Shown: piece by piece, positions 9,414-19,192 of the stretch
Position numbering within the stretch: the stretch's first letter is position 1
How the letters are laid out: the number at the start of each line of letters is the position of its first letter
NCBI GenBank assembly: GCA_001403775.1
Contig: CYUG01000017.1
Coordinates: 55,799-119,798 of the forward strand
From: Dermabacter indicis
GTDB lineage: Bacteria; Actinomycetota; Actinomycetes; Actinomycetales; Dermabacteraceae
Length of the DNA stretch: 64,000 nucleotides
Direction of reading: 5' to 3'
Notes under the pieces: model-generated
The model's database searches: none
Seen by the model: the letters and a program-made list of their open reading frames with translations, nothing else
What the model was told of the DNA's origin: nothing
Made by a program: the position numbers and the translations under genes

Positions 9414-9486
9414 GCCTCCTTAGCTCAGTCGGTAGAGCGATTCACTCGTAATGAATAGGTCGCCGGTTCGATTCCGGCAGGAGGCT
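9414..9486 (+). tRNA. tRNA-Thr (anticodon CGT)
   Basis: Cloverleaf beginning GCCTCCTTAGCTCAGTCGG, anticodon loop CTCGTAA, T-arm GGTTCGATTCC and acceptor GCCTCCT/AGGAGGC, followed by an encoded CCA to 9489. Confidence 0.95.
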
Positions 9487-9490
9487 CCAC

Positions 9491-9539
9491 AATAAACAGC
9501 CCCTGATCTGGCAAAACGCCAGATCAGGGGCTGTTTATT
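9491..9539 (+). terminator. Terminator after tRNA-Thr
   Basis: Very long perfect hairpin: about 22 bp of stem starting AATAAACAGCCCCTGATCTG with an AAAAC loop, ending in TTTATTT. It lies directly behind the tRNA and is symmetrical, so it may work in both directions. Confidence 0.85.
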
Positions 9540-10001
9540 TAACGTCGCGAGGGCGGGCTGTAACCCTTTTTGTTGCCCTTCAGTTAGCCATTCGGTTAGC
9601 CATGTGCTGCTGCGCTCCTCGGTCGAGGCCCACTCACCCCATCTCGGCTTTAGACCCGCCCGCCTCGTGTCACAACTCCCACCTCTGCCCCTCTTGCCAC
9701 AACTCTGGCTTCGCTTCTGCCACTCCACCAATTGCGGCAGGCCAGTCCCCCAGCTCCAACCTCTCCCCCACCCTCCGCACCGCCGGCACCGCCCGGCAAA
9801 CATCGACAGTGGTGAAAAATCGCCACTAGACCGGCAATTCTGACGCGCAACGGCCATTTTTCATCACTTTCGCGGCGGGAAGGAGGAACGGAAGGCGGGA
9901 AAGGGGGGAAGGGAGGGAGGGGAAGAGCAGTGGGGTGTGGGGAAAAGACCCCACTACCAGCTCACACCGCTGCCTTCGCGCCTGAAAAGAGGCCGGGCGA
10001 A
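9540..10001. other. Non-coding, pyrimidine-rich spacer
   Basis: I find no convincing gene in these roughly 460 bases. The plus strand is rich in C and T up to about 9810, then turns into a G/A-rich stretch (about 9880-9930). The long minus-strand frame that crosses it includes the antisense of tRNA-Thr and has no family-like sequence. Confidence 0.5.
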
Positions 10002-11336
10002 CTACCGAGGATCCTTTTCACACGCGACGCCGTCGTCATCCCCATCAAGTTTCGGCGCGTAGCCTGGCTCGCCCCGATGGAGCGGTGTCGCATCTTGCTC
10101 CCAAGCCTCCTTGCAGTTACGGAAGCCACCGTGACTGGAAGATTTCTTCTTCGAAGAACTCTTTTTGGGCTCTTCATCCTTAGGGGCGCTTTTCTTGGTG
10201 TGGGCCCTCTTCGGTGCCTCCTTCTTGGGTGCCTCTTTCTTGGGTGCCTCCCTCTCCACTTCCCTGACGAGGGGCGCGGGCTTTTCAGCCTGGCGAGGCT
10301 TGTCAGCCCGTTTTGGCTTTTCCTCCCGGCGAGGCCTTTCGGTTGGCGCCGGTTTTGCTTCCGTGGTGGAGTCGGTGGCGGGCGGCTCGACGCTTCGGTC
10401 AAACGCCTTCATGTCGGGGCACGCCGTCAGTACACGCTCGATGGCCTCGGCCTCAGCCGGTTTCACCCAGAGTCCATACTTCGCTTTCACCGTTACTTGG
10501 CGTGCCACATACTCGCAGCGATAGGGCTTGTGCGGCGGTAGCCACGTCGCGGCATCGCCGTCGCCTTTTTGACGGTTCAGCGTCGATTCGACGGCAAGAA
10601 GATTGAGAGGATCATTCGCGAAGGCGATCTTCTTTTGTGCATCCCAACCAGAGGCGCCACTTTGCCACGCATCGGAGAGGGCAACGACGTGGTCGATGTC
10701 CGTGTTAGTGGGGTTGCGCACGAAGTCGTAACTTGAACCGCTATACGGCGAGTCGACTCGGCCCGAGAGCACCACACAGCCCTGGGTGCCCGCTTTCGTG
10801 GTGATGTTCTTCAGGTCGTGCCTAAGAAGGTCGTTGCGCGTATCGCAGCCGTTGCGGTCGACGTCGTCGCGTCAACCGAAGGATTCACGGTCATACCCCG
10901 TTTTCGGGGCCCTCCCTTTCACCTCGAGCGTGCGGAGCTGGGCGAGAGCGGTACCGGTGGGGGCCGCCTGCTGGCCGGCAGGGGCGACGGTGGCATTGTT
11001 CTCACCGGGCACGGAGGCGGCATTCACGTCTGGGTTGAGTGCGGGCGATGCATCCGGTGTTAGTGACACCGAACCAGCTTCGTGCGCATCTTCCGCCGAA
11101 GAGGGTGCAGGCGTTGCGGAGGAGGCAGCGGAAGAGGATGCGACCGGAGTCGGCGATTGTTCGGTTGGAGCCGCGAGCGACCCTATAACGCCGAGAATGA
11201 GCAGGCCCGCAACTCCGAGTCCCGTGCAGCCACAGCACGAGCCTGCGGCAATGCCGCCTTTATTAATTCCATTGCGATTCTTCGCTAGTTGTCCTATGGC
11301 GCTTTTCTCCGTGAATAATCGGTGGTGTTCTGCCAA
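10002..11336 (-). pseudogene. Exported HNH (DUF1524/GmrSD-type) nuclease with excalibur domain, split by in-frame TGA
   Basis: The two open parts (11336-10872 and 10871-10002) are in the same frame. The join lacks only the sense codon replaced by TGA at 10872-10874. Part one has a short N-terminus, a hydrophobic glycine-rich segment (GLGVAGLLILGVIG) and a Ser/Ala/Pro-rich linker, then TGYDRESFG. Part two resumes RDDVDRNGCDTRNDLLRHDL, then the nuclease motif DIDHVVALSDAWQSGA, a Lys/Glu/Pro-rich linker and a C-terminal excalibur calcium-binding motif (DGDDDGVACE). Homologues often have a tryptophan after FG, so TGG to TGA is a likely single change. The start is unclear: TTG at 11336 is the only in-frame option. 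Related proteins are secreted DNases. It is inactive unless the stop is read through or is a sequencing error. Confidence 0.78.
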
Positions 11337-11458
11337 CGGCGTTGGATGCTAGATAATTAATTACCTGCGCCCACTCCCTTTTTCACGGGACCTTGGTACA
11401 CCTTCCGCGCACTCCACGCGGTGAGCTCCGACACCCCTACGCCGAGCGTGGGCGCCAC

Positions 11459-12673
11459 CTACTGGTCGTGATGCGGAAAAGCCGCGAAGGCATTGTCGAT
11501 GTCGCGCGAGGCCGCAGCGGAGAGTTCTTCACCAAAGGCATCGACCGCGAGCGCACGACCGCTCTTTCGCTTGACGGTGCGCCACAGGGCAACCATGCGC
11601 CCGCCGCGCACGATTCCCCGCCGGAACACCCCGTTGTTTCCGGGCACGAGCAGCGCGTGCTCTTGTTCAGTCATAAGGGCGAGACGGTCGGGGTATCCGA
11701 GCACGAGCTCGTCGAAACCGGGCAGCAGGAAGGTGCCCCGAACGCGTGCGGCGGCAGAGCTGACCTCATCGGCAAGCCCCGCGCGGCAGAACAGCGTCTC
11801 GCCTGCGGCGTCACTGCCCCATTCCTCGATTCCGTCGCCGATCTGGAGGGCAGCCGCGCGGATCTGGCGAAGCGGAAGTTTCGTCCACCACGCGAAATCA
11901 CGCAGCGTCGCGGGCCCATGACTTACGAGGTAGCGCTCGAGCAGTGCCGCGGTTGCCGCCACTTTGTCTCCCCCGAAACGCTCCTCGAGTCCAGTCCCGT
12001 CGGGGAGCCACGTCGCGGCGTCGGCGATTCGCTGTTCCGCACCGTCGATCGGCCCGTAGATCAGGTGGCCGGATGCCATGAAGTAGGTGATGAGGTGGTA
12101 GCCGCGACCGCCGTCCGTCTCGATGCCGCCACTTTTCCACGCCTCGAGGAGTTCCGCCCGTGTCACACCTCGCACTTTCCCCGCGAGGAATTCGAGGGCG
12201 AGGTTCAGCGCGTGCTCAACCTGGGCGTCGGAAAGATTGCGCGAGCGGCGGCGCCTCGCTTCCCACTCTCCCTTCTTCGCACACAGTTCGGTCATCCACC
12301 GCGCATCGCGAGCGGCCATGGCGAAAACGGTCCCTCGCATCGGGTAACCGCGCACGATCTCGCCTGCGTCAAACGCGCGCAGCACTTCCCGCATGCGCGC
12401 GTCGCTCGGGAAACCTTCGGGGCCCGACGCTTGCTGAGCCAGCGTCGGAACCTGATCTTGACCTGGCGCTTCACCAACCTTTTTCGCATCGATCCGGAGG
12501 GCGATCGAGGAGAGCAGGCCGGGCAGATCCTGCCCCTGCATCGCGCCCATCGCATGTACGAGATCGCCGGCATTCCCGTGCTTCGGTAGGGCGAGTCCTT
12601 GTGCACTCAGGCGCGCATATATGAGGCAGGCGCGCTCGGCGCGAGTACTGGGGGCGAAGGATCGTGGTGGCAT
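11459..12673 (-). CDS. Winged-helix DNA-binding protein, AlkZ-like family
   Basis: Family of winged-helix proteins related to AlkZ DNA glycosylases. Features match this family of roughly 350-400 residues: the N-terminal segment HAMGAMQGQDLPG, the paired-helix region GEIVRGYPMRGTVFAMAARDARWM, and the C-terminal LLPGFDELVLGYPDR. Role in DNA repair is inferred from the family; activity of this member is not known. Start ATG at 12673. The gene carries an inverted pair of the CGTCGGA motif near 12424-12448. It is divergent from bioY. Confidence 0.75.
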   Translation of the reverse strand: MPPRSFAPSTRAERACLIYARLSAQGLALPKHGNAGDLVHAMGAMQGQDLPGLLSSIALRIDAKKVGEAPGQDQVPTLAQQASGPEGFPSDARMREVLRAFDAGEIVRGYPMRGTVFAMAARDARWMTELCAKKGEWEARRRRSRNLSDAQVEHALNLALEFLAGKVRGVTRAELLEAWKSGGIETDGGRGYHLITYFMASGHLIYGPIDGAEQRIADAATWLPDGTGLEERFGGDKVAATAALLERYLVSHGPATLRDFAWWTKLPLRQIRAAALQIGDGIEEWGSDAAGETLFCRAGLADEVSSAAARVRGTFLLPGFDELVLGYPDRLALMTEQEHALLVPGNNGVFRRGIVRGGRMVALWRTVKRKSGRALAVDAFGEELSAAASRDIDNAFAAFPHHDQ

Positions 12674-12797
12674 GATCTCATCCTATAGAGCGCCACATTC
12701 GCCCAGATTCAGGTGTAGGCGACTGCGCTTTTCTCCACCCTGAACCGGAGCGGGGCCTAGTATTAGTGCGGCCCTATTCGTGAGACGAAGGAGATCC

Positions 12798-13409
12798 ATG
12801 TCCACCGCATCCGTTGCCGGCGCTCGCCCCGTGCTCGCCGATTCGCTCGTCAAACACCGCACGCTGCTCACCGACCTCTCGCTCATCGCGGCTGGTGTCG
12901 TTGTGGTGGGGCTCCTCGCGCAGGTCACGATTCCGCTTCCGTATGTGCCGATCACAGGCCAGACCCTCGGCGTGATTCTCGTGGGTGCGGCACTCGGCTC
13001 GAAGCGCGGCGCGGCGTCGCTCGCGACCTACCTCGTGGCGGGTCTTGCGGGCGCCCCGATTTTCGCGGAGTTCGGCGGCGGCCCGGGCATGGTTCTCGAG
13101 CCGAGTTTCGGCTTCATCATTGGCTTCATTCCCTCGGCATTCGTGGCCGGCTGGATGGCGGAGCGCGCATGGGACCGCAAGTTCACGCTCGCGCTTCTCG
13201 GCTTTGTCGCCGCGAGCGCCTTCCCTTTCGTTGTGGGCGTGCCGTACATGGCGTGGATTCTCAACTCGATCATGGGCCTCGGCCTCGACTTCGCGGGCGT
13301 CATGAACGCGGGGCTCATCCCGTTCATTCCGGGCGGCATCGTCAAAGCGGCGATCGCGGCTGGCCTCATTCCGCTCGCGTGGAAGGGCGTGCGCGCGCTC
13401 GAGAAGTAG
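12798..13409 (+). CDS. bioY: Biotin transporter substrate-binding membrane protein (ECF S component)
   Basis: Integral membrane S-component that captures biotin. The family signature around the first transmembrane helices is present (LAQVTIPLPYVPITGQTLGV, then GAALGSKRGAASLATYL), and about six hydrophobic helices follow. The ATG at 12798 has AGGAG just upstream; the frame 18 bases longer lacks one. Length of 203 residues is normal. No bioM/bioN genes are adjacent, so it either works alone or with a shared ECF module elsewhere. Confidence 0.92.
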   Translation: MSTASVAGARPVLADSLVKHRTLLTDLSLIAAGVVVVGLLAQVTIPLPYVPITGQTLGVILVGAALGSKRGAASLATYLVAGLAGAPIFAEFGGGPGMVLEPSFGFIIGFIPSAFVAGWMAERAWDRKFTLALLGFVAASAFPFVVGVPYMAWILNSIMGLGLDFAGVMNAGLIPFIPGGIVKAAIAAGLIPLAWKGVRALEK

Positions 13410-13416
13410 GCGTCTT

Positions 13417-16089
13417 TTATTTCGCGCCTCGCCTGAGCGCGCGGTTCGTTTTCGCGGTCGCCTCGAACGTCATCGGGTCTTCGGGCCAGGGATGCTTCGG
13501 GTAGCGGCCGCGCATGTCTTTGCGCACGTCCGCGTAGGGGCCCGCCCAAAATGAGCGCAGGTCCTTCGTGATCGCGAGGGGTTTACCACCGGGCGAGAGC
13601 AGCTCGATAAGGAGGCTCACCCGCCCGTCCACGATGCGGGGCGTTTCCTCGAGCCCGAACATCTCCTGCAGCTTGACTTTGAGCCGCACGGGAGCTTCGT
13701 CCGTGTCGCCCTCACCGGCGTGCGCAATCTGTTCGACGCTCGGGTAGTCGAGGCGAATTTTGGAGTCCGACGGTACCTGCACTCTCTCGGGCACGAGTTC
13801 TTCGAGTCGTGCCGCTTCGGGCCATGGGAGGGCGCGCTCAAGGAGCGGTCGCATGTCGATGGCGGAGGGGGCGACGGGGTGTTTTCTACCGATACCCGCG
13901 AGCGCATCGAGCTCTGGTCCGGCGAGTTCCTCGAGGCGGGTGAGGAGCGCGTCGTCACTCACGTCGGGCCAGGGTTCGCCGAGTTCGCGGTGGAGGAGGG
14001 CGAGGCGTGCGCGGAGGTTCGCGGCGCTCGCACTCCACGTGAAGAGGCTTAGACCCGCGCGGTGGATGCCGGCGAGCACGGCTTTTCGGGCGCCGGGCCC
14101 CTCAACTTTCGTTGGCGTGGAGGAAAGCACAATTTTTCCAAGCAGCCTCACGCGCCGGGCTTTCGCACCACTTTCACCGAAGTCGATTTCGGTTGTCTCA
14201 CGCACGAGCGACCCCGCGCACGCGAGGGCGTCTTCTTCCGTCAGGGGCGCGGCGGAGCGGATGATCGCTCCCGTGCCGCGGGCGGCTTTCGCGTTCGAAC
14301 GCTGCACTTCGGCGATCACGATCCACTCACCGAGTGCAGTGTCGTTTGTGCCCGCGCGTGTGCCGAGGGCGCTTTCGTAGATTCCCGGTTCCACGCGGCG
14401 CGCGAGGCGTTCGGGGTAGGCGAGGGCGACAACGATGCCGACCTGATGTGCGGGGTCCTTCGGGGACTCGATCGCGGTTTCGAGCCGCGGGCTGTTTCCC
14501 GCGTGGCGGCGCGCGAGGCGAGCGAAGCGGTCGGCTTCTTTGTGGAGGCGGTCGCGCTGTGCGCGCGGGCCTGCAACGAGATGACCGTCGAGCGGGAGTG
14601 GCGCCTCGAGGGACAGGGCTGCGACGGTACGCGAGGCGGCGTCGGACCCCACGATGGGCGCGGAGGTGAGGAGTGCGCGGGCGAGCCGCGGGTCGGTGGG
14701 GATCGAGGCGAGTGTGCGGCCGAGCGGGGTGAGAGCTCCCTCGGCGTCGAAGGCGCCGAGCATCGTGAGGCTTGCGTGCGCATCGGCGAGGGCGTCGGTC
14801 GGTGGCGCATCGGGCAGGCGAAGGCCCGCGCCGCCGGGAGTTCCCCACGCGGCCATGAGAAGTGCGGTATCCGTGAGGTCGGCGCTCGCGATCTCGGGGA
14901 GGGTGAACTCGCGCGCTCCCGCGTAGGCGAGGTCATCGAAGAGGCGAATGGCGAGGCCCGGGCCAAGGCGACCGGCACGCCCAGCGCGCTGGGCCATGCT
15001 CGCGCGTGACGCGGTCACGGTCACGAGGCCGCTCATTTTCCTTGCGGCATCGCGACGCACCTCGCGACTCAACCCCGAATCGACGACGATGCGCACACCC
15101 GGGACCGTGAGGGACGATTCGGCAAGATTCGTGGAAAAGATCAAGCGCCGAGGCTCGCCCGCCTCGCGGCCGCGCACGATGCGGTCCTGTTCACGCGCAT
15201 CGATGCGACCGTGAAGCTCGCATACGTCGGCGCGCATCCCGCGGCTCGCGAGGAGCTCGCGTGCTACCGATGCCGAGTTTTCCACCTCCCACGCACCGGG
15301 CAGGAAGATCAGCACGTCGGAGTCGGCGAGCTCGCCCTTTTCTTCGAGGGCATCGACGGCAACGTGCGCCGCGTGTGCGAGAAACTCACGTGAGACCCCG
15401 CGCTCGTTCATGCGCGCGGCAAACGGGGCGCGTCGTGTCTCAACGGGGAAAAGCGCCGTGGGCGAATCGATCACCGGTACCGGCTCCTCGAGCCCTTCAC
15501 CGAGGAGGCCCGCAAATCGCTCGGCGTCGAGAGTCGCCGAGAGCGCGAGAAGCCTGAGGTCGCCGCGAAGGTCGCGCACGTCGAGCGCGAAGGCGAGCGC
15601 AAGATCGGAATCGAGGGAGCGTTCGTGTACCTCATCGAGCACGATCGCCGAGACCCCCGTTAGTTCGGGGTCCGCGAGAAAGCGGCGCACGAGAACGCCG
15701 GGGGTCACGAATTCCACGAGGGTATCGGGCGTAAGAGTCGAATCGCCGCGCACCGTGTACGCCACGCGCTTTGCAAGTGCCGGGGAAGAATCGGCGGCGA
15801 GGGCGCGAAGCCTCGAGGCACCCGCACGGGCGGCCACGCGCCGCGGCTGCGTCACGATGACGCGACCAGCGCCCTCCTCATTCGCGAGAGCGTTCGCGAC
15901 GATCGGCGGCACAAGTGTCGTTTTCCCCGAACCTGGCGGTGCCTGAACGACAGCGCTCGCCCCGGGTGACGTGAGCGCTTCCGCGAGATGTGGCGCTACC
16001 TCAGCGAAGACGAGGTTCGCCCCGATCACCTCGAGATCGAAAGTGGCGGGGGGACCGTCGGATTGCGCTTTGCTGCTCACCCCACCCAT
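13417..16089 (-). CDS. hrpB: ATP-dependent RNA helicase HrpB
   Basis: DEAH-box helicase of unknown physiological role. Helicase motifs in order: Walker A APPGSGKTTLVPP, Ib TPGVLVRRF, Walker B LDEVHERSLDSD, III LSATL, and VI QRAGRAGRLGPG; then the HrpB-specific C-terminal domain ending PMTFEATAKTNRALRRGAK. I start at ATG 16087-16089 (MGGVSSKAQ); the longer frame runs into the tRNA-Asp promoter region and lacks similarity. Length of about 890 residues is slightly longer than typical (about 820). It converges on bioY with only 7 bases between the stops. Confidence 0.92.
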   Translation of the reverse strand: MGGVSSKAQSDGPPATFDLEVIGANLVFAEVAPHLAEALTSPGASAVVQAPPGSGKTTLVPPIVANALANEEGAGRVIVTQPRRVAARAGASRLRALAADSSPALAKRVAYTVRGDSTLTPDTLVEFVTPGVLVRRFLADPELTGVSAIVLDEVHERSLDSDLALAFALDVRDLRGDLRLLALSATLDAERFAGLLGEGLEEPVPVIDSPTALFPVETRRAPFAARMNERGVSREFLAHAAHVAVDALEEKGELADSDVLIFLPGAWEVENSASVARELLASRGMRADVCELHGRIDAREQDRIVRGREAGEPRRLIFSTNLAESSLTVPGVRIVVDSGLSREVRRDAARKMSGLVTVTASRASMAQRAGRAGRLGPGLAIRLFDDLAYAGAREFTLPEIASADLTDTALLMAAWGTPGGAGLRLPDAPPTDALADAHASLTMLGAFDAEGALTPLGRTLASIPTDPRLARALLTSAPIVGSDAASRTVAALSLEAPLPLDGHLVAGPRAQRDRLHKEADRFARLARRHAGNSPRLETAIESPKDPAHQVGIVVALAYPERLARRVEPGIYESALGTRAGTNDTALGEWIVIAEVQRSNAKAARGTGAIIRSAAPLTEEDALACAGSLVRETTEIDFGESGAKARRVRLLGKIVLSSTPTKVEGPGARKAVLAGIHRAGLSLFTWSASAANLRARLALLHRELGEPWPDVSDDALLTRLEELAGPELDALAGIGRKHPVAPSAIDMRPLLERALPWPEAARLEELVPERVQVPSDSKIRLDYPSVEQIAHAGEGDTDEAPVRLKVKLQEMFGLEETPRIVDGRVSLLIELLSPGGKPLAITKDLRSFWAGPYADVRKDMRGRYPKHPWPEDPMTFEATAKTNRALRRGAK

Positions 16090-16210
16090 TGTGCCAAGTC
16101 GCCGAAGACCAGCAGAATCGCGGGTGTGATGAGCCTCTCTGCTCTCAGGTGGCATTCGCACGAAAGGCTGTGTAGAGTAATTCGAGTCGAAGCGAGAGCA
16201 CGACAAAAAA

Positions 16211-16284
16211 GGCCCTGTAGCTCAGTTGGTTAGAGTGCCGCCCTGTCACGGCGGAGGTCGCCGGTTCAAGCCCGGTCAGGGTCG
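16211..16284 (+). tRNA. tRNA-Asp (anticodon GTC)
   Basis: 74-base cloverleaf beginning GGCCCTGTAGCTCAGTTGG, anticodon loop CTGTCAC, T-arm CGGTTCAAGCCCG and acceptor GGCCCTG/CAGGGTC with discriminator G. CCA is not encoded. Confidence 0.95.
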
Positions 16285-16295
16285 CAAGAAGCGAC

Positions 16296-16326
16296 AAACC
16301 CCCTCGAGAAAACGAGGGGGTTTTTC
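16296..16326 (+). terminator. Terminator after tRNA-Asp
   Basis: CCCCCTCG / CGAGGGGG hairpin with an A-rich loop, followed by TTTTT. Confidence 0.85.
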
Positions 16327-16460
16327 CATGCCCCACACCGCCCTCCACCCACTCCCACTCCTCGGTCACACGAACGTGTCTTACCTCTCCCCCGCTCGCA
16401 TCGATTTCGCGCACACTCGCGGACACTGGTAGGCTGTTCGCTGTTCCTTCTGGAACTTTC

Positions 16461-16533
16461 GGCTCTGTAGCTCAGTTGGTAGAGCGTTCGACTGAAAATC
16501 GAGAGGTCACGGGATCGACGCCCGTCGGAGCCA
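16461..16533 (+). tRNA. tRNA-Phe (anticodon GAA)
   Basis: 73-base cloverleaf beginning GGCTCTGTAGCTCAGTTGG, anticodon loop CTGAAAA, acceptor GGCTCTG/CGGAGCC with discriminator A. Confidence 0.95.
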
Positions 16534-16537
16534 CAGC

Positions 16538-16573
16538 AATCCCCCGCCGGGTCGCCCCGGGCGGGGGATTTTT
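16538..16573 (+). terminator. Terminator after tRNA-Phe
   Basis: AATCCCCCGCC / GGCGGGGGATT hairpin followed by TTTTT. Confidence 0.8.
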
Positions 16574-16700
16574 GCATGTCCCCTGCACACCATATTTCCG
16601 AAATTTCGGTCACGGGAGCGCGGCGGACCATCGCACGAGCCGGGAATTCACTGGCACGCTCAGGGAATTTCACGTTTGCTAGGTCACAGTGAGGGACGAA

Positions 16701-16740
16701 CGCCCCGCAGAAACCGACAACGCCCCGCAGAAACCGACGA
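16701..16740 (+). repeat. Tandem 20-base repeat in the fhs leader
   Basis: CGCCCCGCAGAAACCGACAA is followed directly by a second copy differing near its end. The two copies lie 20-60 bases upstream of the fhs start codon, in the presumed 5' leader. Possible regulatory sites; no known riboswitch structure recognised. Confidence 0.7.
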
Positions 16741-16762
16741 AGAATCAAAGGAGATTTGCCCC

Positions 16763-18439
16763 ATGGCATCCGAAAACCCTGATCTCAAGATCGCCCAGGC
16801 CCACACCCTCAAGCCGATCACCGAGATCGCCGAGGCCGCCGGCATCCCGAGCGACGCCCTCATCCCCTACGGCTGGACCAAGGCCAAGGTCGACATGAAG
16901 AAGATCGACCAGAGCGGCGACAAGCCGAAGGCCAAGCTCGTGCTCGTCTCGGCCCTCTCGCCGACCCCCGCGGGCGAAGGCAAGTCGACGACGACCGTCG
17001 GCCTCTCCGACGCGTTCTCCCTCAAGGGTAAGAAGACCGTCGTCGCCCTCCGCGAGCCCTCACTCGGCCCGGTCATGGGCGTCAAGGGCGGTGCGACCGG
17101 CGGCGGCTACGCCCAGGTCGTCCCCATGGAAGACATCAACCTCCACTTCACGGGCGACTTCCACGCGATCCAGATCGCGAACAACACCCTCGCGGCCCTC
17201 ATCGACAACTCGATCCAGCAGGGCAACCCGCTAAACATCGACCCGCGCCGCATCCAGTGGAAGCGCGTCCTCGACGTCAACGACCGCGAGCTCCGCTCCA
17301 TCGTCGTGGGCCTCGGCGGCCCCGCCCAGGGCATGCCTCGCGAAGACGGCTTCGACATCGTCGTCGCCTCCGAGATCATGGCGATCCTCTGCCTGGCGAC
17401 CGACCTCAAGGATCTTCAGGAGCGCATCTCGCGCATCGTCGTGGGCTACACATTCGACCGCAAGCCCGTGACCGTCGCCGACCTCAAAGTCGAAGGCGCC
17501 ATCACGATGCTGCTCAAGGACGCCCTCAACCCGAACCTCGTGCAGACCCTCGGCGGCACCCCCGCCCTCGTGCACGGCGGCCCGTTCGCGAACATCGCCC
17601 ACGGCTGCAACTCGATCATCGCCACCAACCTCGCGCGCGAGCTCGGCGAAATCGCCGTGACGGAGGCCGGCTTCGGCTCGGACCTCGGCGGCGAAAAGTT
17701 CCTCGACATCAAGTCGCGCTTCGGCGGGTTCTCGCCCGACGCGGTCGTGCTCGTCGCGACGGTGCGCGCCCTCAAGATGCACGGTGGCGTCAAGAAGGAC
17801 GAGCTCGAGACCGAGAACGTCGACGCGGCCCTCGAAGGCACCGCGAACCTTCGTAAGCACCTCGAGAACATCCGCAAGTTCGGCCTCGAGCCCGTGATCG
17901 CCCTCAACCGCTTCCCGTCGGACACCGAGACCGAGCTCAAGGCCATTCTCGACTGGGCGAAGGAGAACGGCTACAAGGCTGCCCTCTCCGAGGTGTGGGC
18001 CAAGGGTGGCGAAGGTGCACTCGACCTCGCCGATCAGGTGCTCGCTGCCATCGACGAAGCGGGCGACTTCCACCACCTCTACGAGCCGGAGGACGGCGTC
18101 GAAAACGCCATCGAGACCATCGCCAAAGAGGTCTACGGCGCGTCTGAAGTCCAGTACGTCGACGGCGCTCCCGCGGCCCTCCGCCGCCTTAAGAAGAACG
18201 GCTGGGACAAGCTCCCCGTCTGCATGGCGAAGACCCAGTACTCGTTCAGCGACGATCCCTCGAAGCTCGGCGCTCCCGAGGGCCACGTACTGCACGTTCG
18301 CGACCTCATCCCCCGCCTCGGTGCCGGGTTCGTGGTCGCGCTCACCGGTTCGGTCATGACCATGCCGGGCCTCCCTAAGGAGCCCGCGGCGCTGCGCATG
18401 GGTGTCGATGAGGACGGCAACGCGATCGGCCTCTTCTAA
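16763..18439 (+). CDS. fhs: Formate--tetrahydrofolate ligase
   Basis: Makes 10-formyl-THF from formate, ATP and tetrahydrofolate for one-carbon metabolism. At 558 residues it matches the family. Visible motifs: the P-loop-like [15 protein letters not shown], the RQPSQGP-equivalent [20 protein letters not shown], and GDFHAI. Start ATG at 16763 ([10 protein letters not shown]) with AAAGGAG upstream. Codon choice is even more C-ending than in neighbouring genes, which suggests high expression. It is monocistronic, ending in a strong terminator. Confidence 0.96.
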   Translation: MASENPDLKIAQAHTLKPITEIAEAAGIPSDALIPYGWTKAKVDMKKIDQSGDKPKAKLVLVSALSPTPAGEGKSTTTVGLSDAFSLKGKKTVVALREPSLGPVMGVKGGATGGGYAQVVPMEDINLHFTGDFHAIQIANNTLAALIDNSIQQGNPLNIDPRRIQWKRVLDVNDRELRSIVVGLGGPAQGMPREDGFDIVVASEIMAILCLATDLKDLQERISRIVVGYTFDRKPVTVADLKVEGAITMLLKDALNPNLVQTLGGTPALVHGGPFANIAHGCNSIIATNLARELGEIAVTEAGFGSDLGGEKFLDIKSRFGGFSPDAVVLVATVRALKMHGGVKKDELETENVDAALEGTANLRKHLENIRKFGLEPVIALNRFPSDTETELKAILDWAKENGYKAALSEVWAKGGEGALDLADQVLAAIDEAGDFHHLYEPEDGVENAIETIAKEVYGASEVQYVDGAPAALRRLKKNGWDKLPVCMAKTQYSFSDDPSKLGAPEGHVLHVRDLIPRLGAGFVVALTGSVMTMPGLPKEPAALRMGVDEDGNAIGLF

Positions 18440-18464
18440 GGGATCATCCTCTCCCCAACGTCAG

Positions 18465-18502
18465 GGAGCGGGGGCGGCCATCGTGCCGCCCCCGCTCCTT
18501 CG
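18465..18502. terminator. Bidirectional terminator between fhs and mnhG
   Basis: Perfect 14-bp stem GGAGCGGGGGCGGC with a 6-base loop between two convergent genes; the plus-strand side ends TTCGTT. Confidence 0.75.
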
Positions 18503-18556
18503 TTAAGTGGCGACCGTCGGATACGTGTGCGAAGCCCCACGGACGTACCGGCCAGG

Positions 18557-19192
18557 CTACCTGCCGCCGGCCTCCTCAGCACCGGGCCCCCCAGGCCCGG
18601 GCTCCCCAACCTCGGTTTCTTCCCCATCGCTCGGCACTCCCGCGCGGCCCGGCGTATCCGACGCTTGCCCGGCGGCCCCGGTACCTTCGGCGTTTTCGTC
18701 GATCCCGCCGTCGTCGAAGTGCTGCTTGAGCTCCGCGAGCTCGAGACCCGTGGTGTGCGTGAGGACGTTCGTGGGCAGCGCGTCCTCGCTTTCCACGTCG
18801 GGATGCGCCTCCGCCTCGGGGTCGATGAAGCCGTCATCATCGTCGTCACCCTCGCCGCCGATCGAGAGGCGCGGGGTGAGTTCGTCAAACGCATAATCGC
18901 TCCCAAGGAGGAAGCCGCGACGGAACGCCGCGCGCCCGAGCATCGCACTCGAGGCGGTCATCGTGAGGAACTGCGCGGCGAGCACGAGCGCGAGCATGCC
19001 CGCGAGAGGCAGCGACTCCGAGGCGATCGCCGCCCCCGCGAGCACGAGCACAAGGCCGAGCGTTTGCGGTTTCGACGCGGCGTGCATGCGCGAGAGCACG
19101 TCGTTGAAGCGGATGAGACCCACCATCGCAATCGCCGCAATAAGCACGCCGATCACGATCAACACCGAGCCGATGATTTCAGGGATGCTCAC
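18557..19192 (-). CDS. mnhG: Mrp antiporter subunit MnhG with long acidic tail
   Basis: Small membrane subunit of the multi-subunit Na+(K+)/H+ antiporter. Starts with GTG at 19192, overlapping the mnhF stop (GTGA). The first about 105 residues form the three-helix MnhG domain (SIPEIIGSVLIVIGVLIAAI, then GLIRFNDVLSRMHAASKPQT, the family signature). The remaining about 100 residues are an acidic, Asp/Glu/Gly/Pro-rich cytoplasmic tail that the family usually lacks. Last gene of the operon. Confidence 0.88.
   Translation of the reverse strand: MSIPEIIGSVLIVIGVLIAAIAMVGLIRFNDVLSRMHAASKPQTLGLVLVLAGAAIASESLPLAGMLALVLAAQFLTMTASSAMLGRAAFRRGFLLGSDYAFDELTPRLSIGGEGDDDDDGFIDPEAEAHPDVESEDALPTNVLTHTTGLELAELKQHFDDGGIDENAEGTGAAGQASDTPGRAGVPSDGEETEVGEPGPGGPGAEEAGGR

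Noticed and set aside
9420..9857. Minus-strand frame ending in a CRNRTGDLF-type sequence
   Set aside because: The C-terminus is the antisense of tRNA-Thr, a well-known source of false proteins; similar false frames cover tRNA-Asp and tRNA-Gly.
10872..10874. TGA read as selenocysteine
   Set aside because: The family is not a selenoprotein family, homologues have Trp or another residue there, and I see no selenocysteine insertion element.
16574..16762. Tetrahydrofolate riboswitch ahead of fhs
   Set aside because: I could not recognise the conserved core of either THF riboswitch class; only the tandem repeat is evident.
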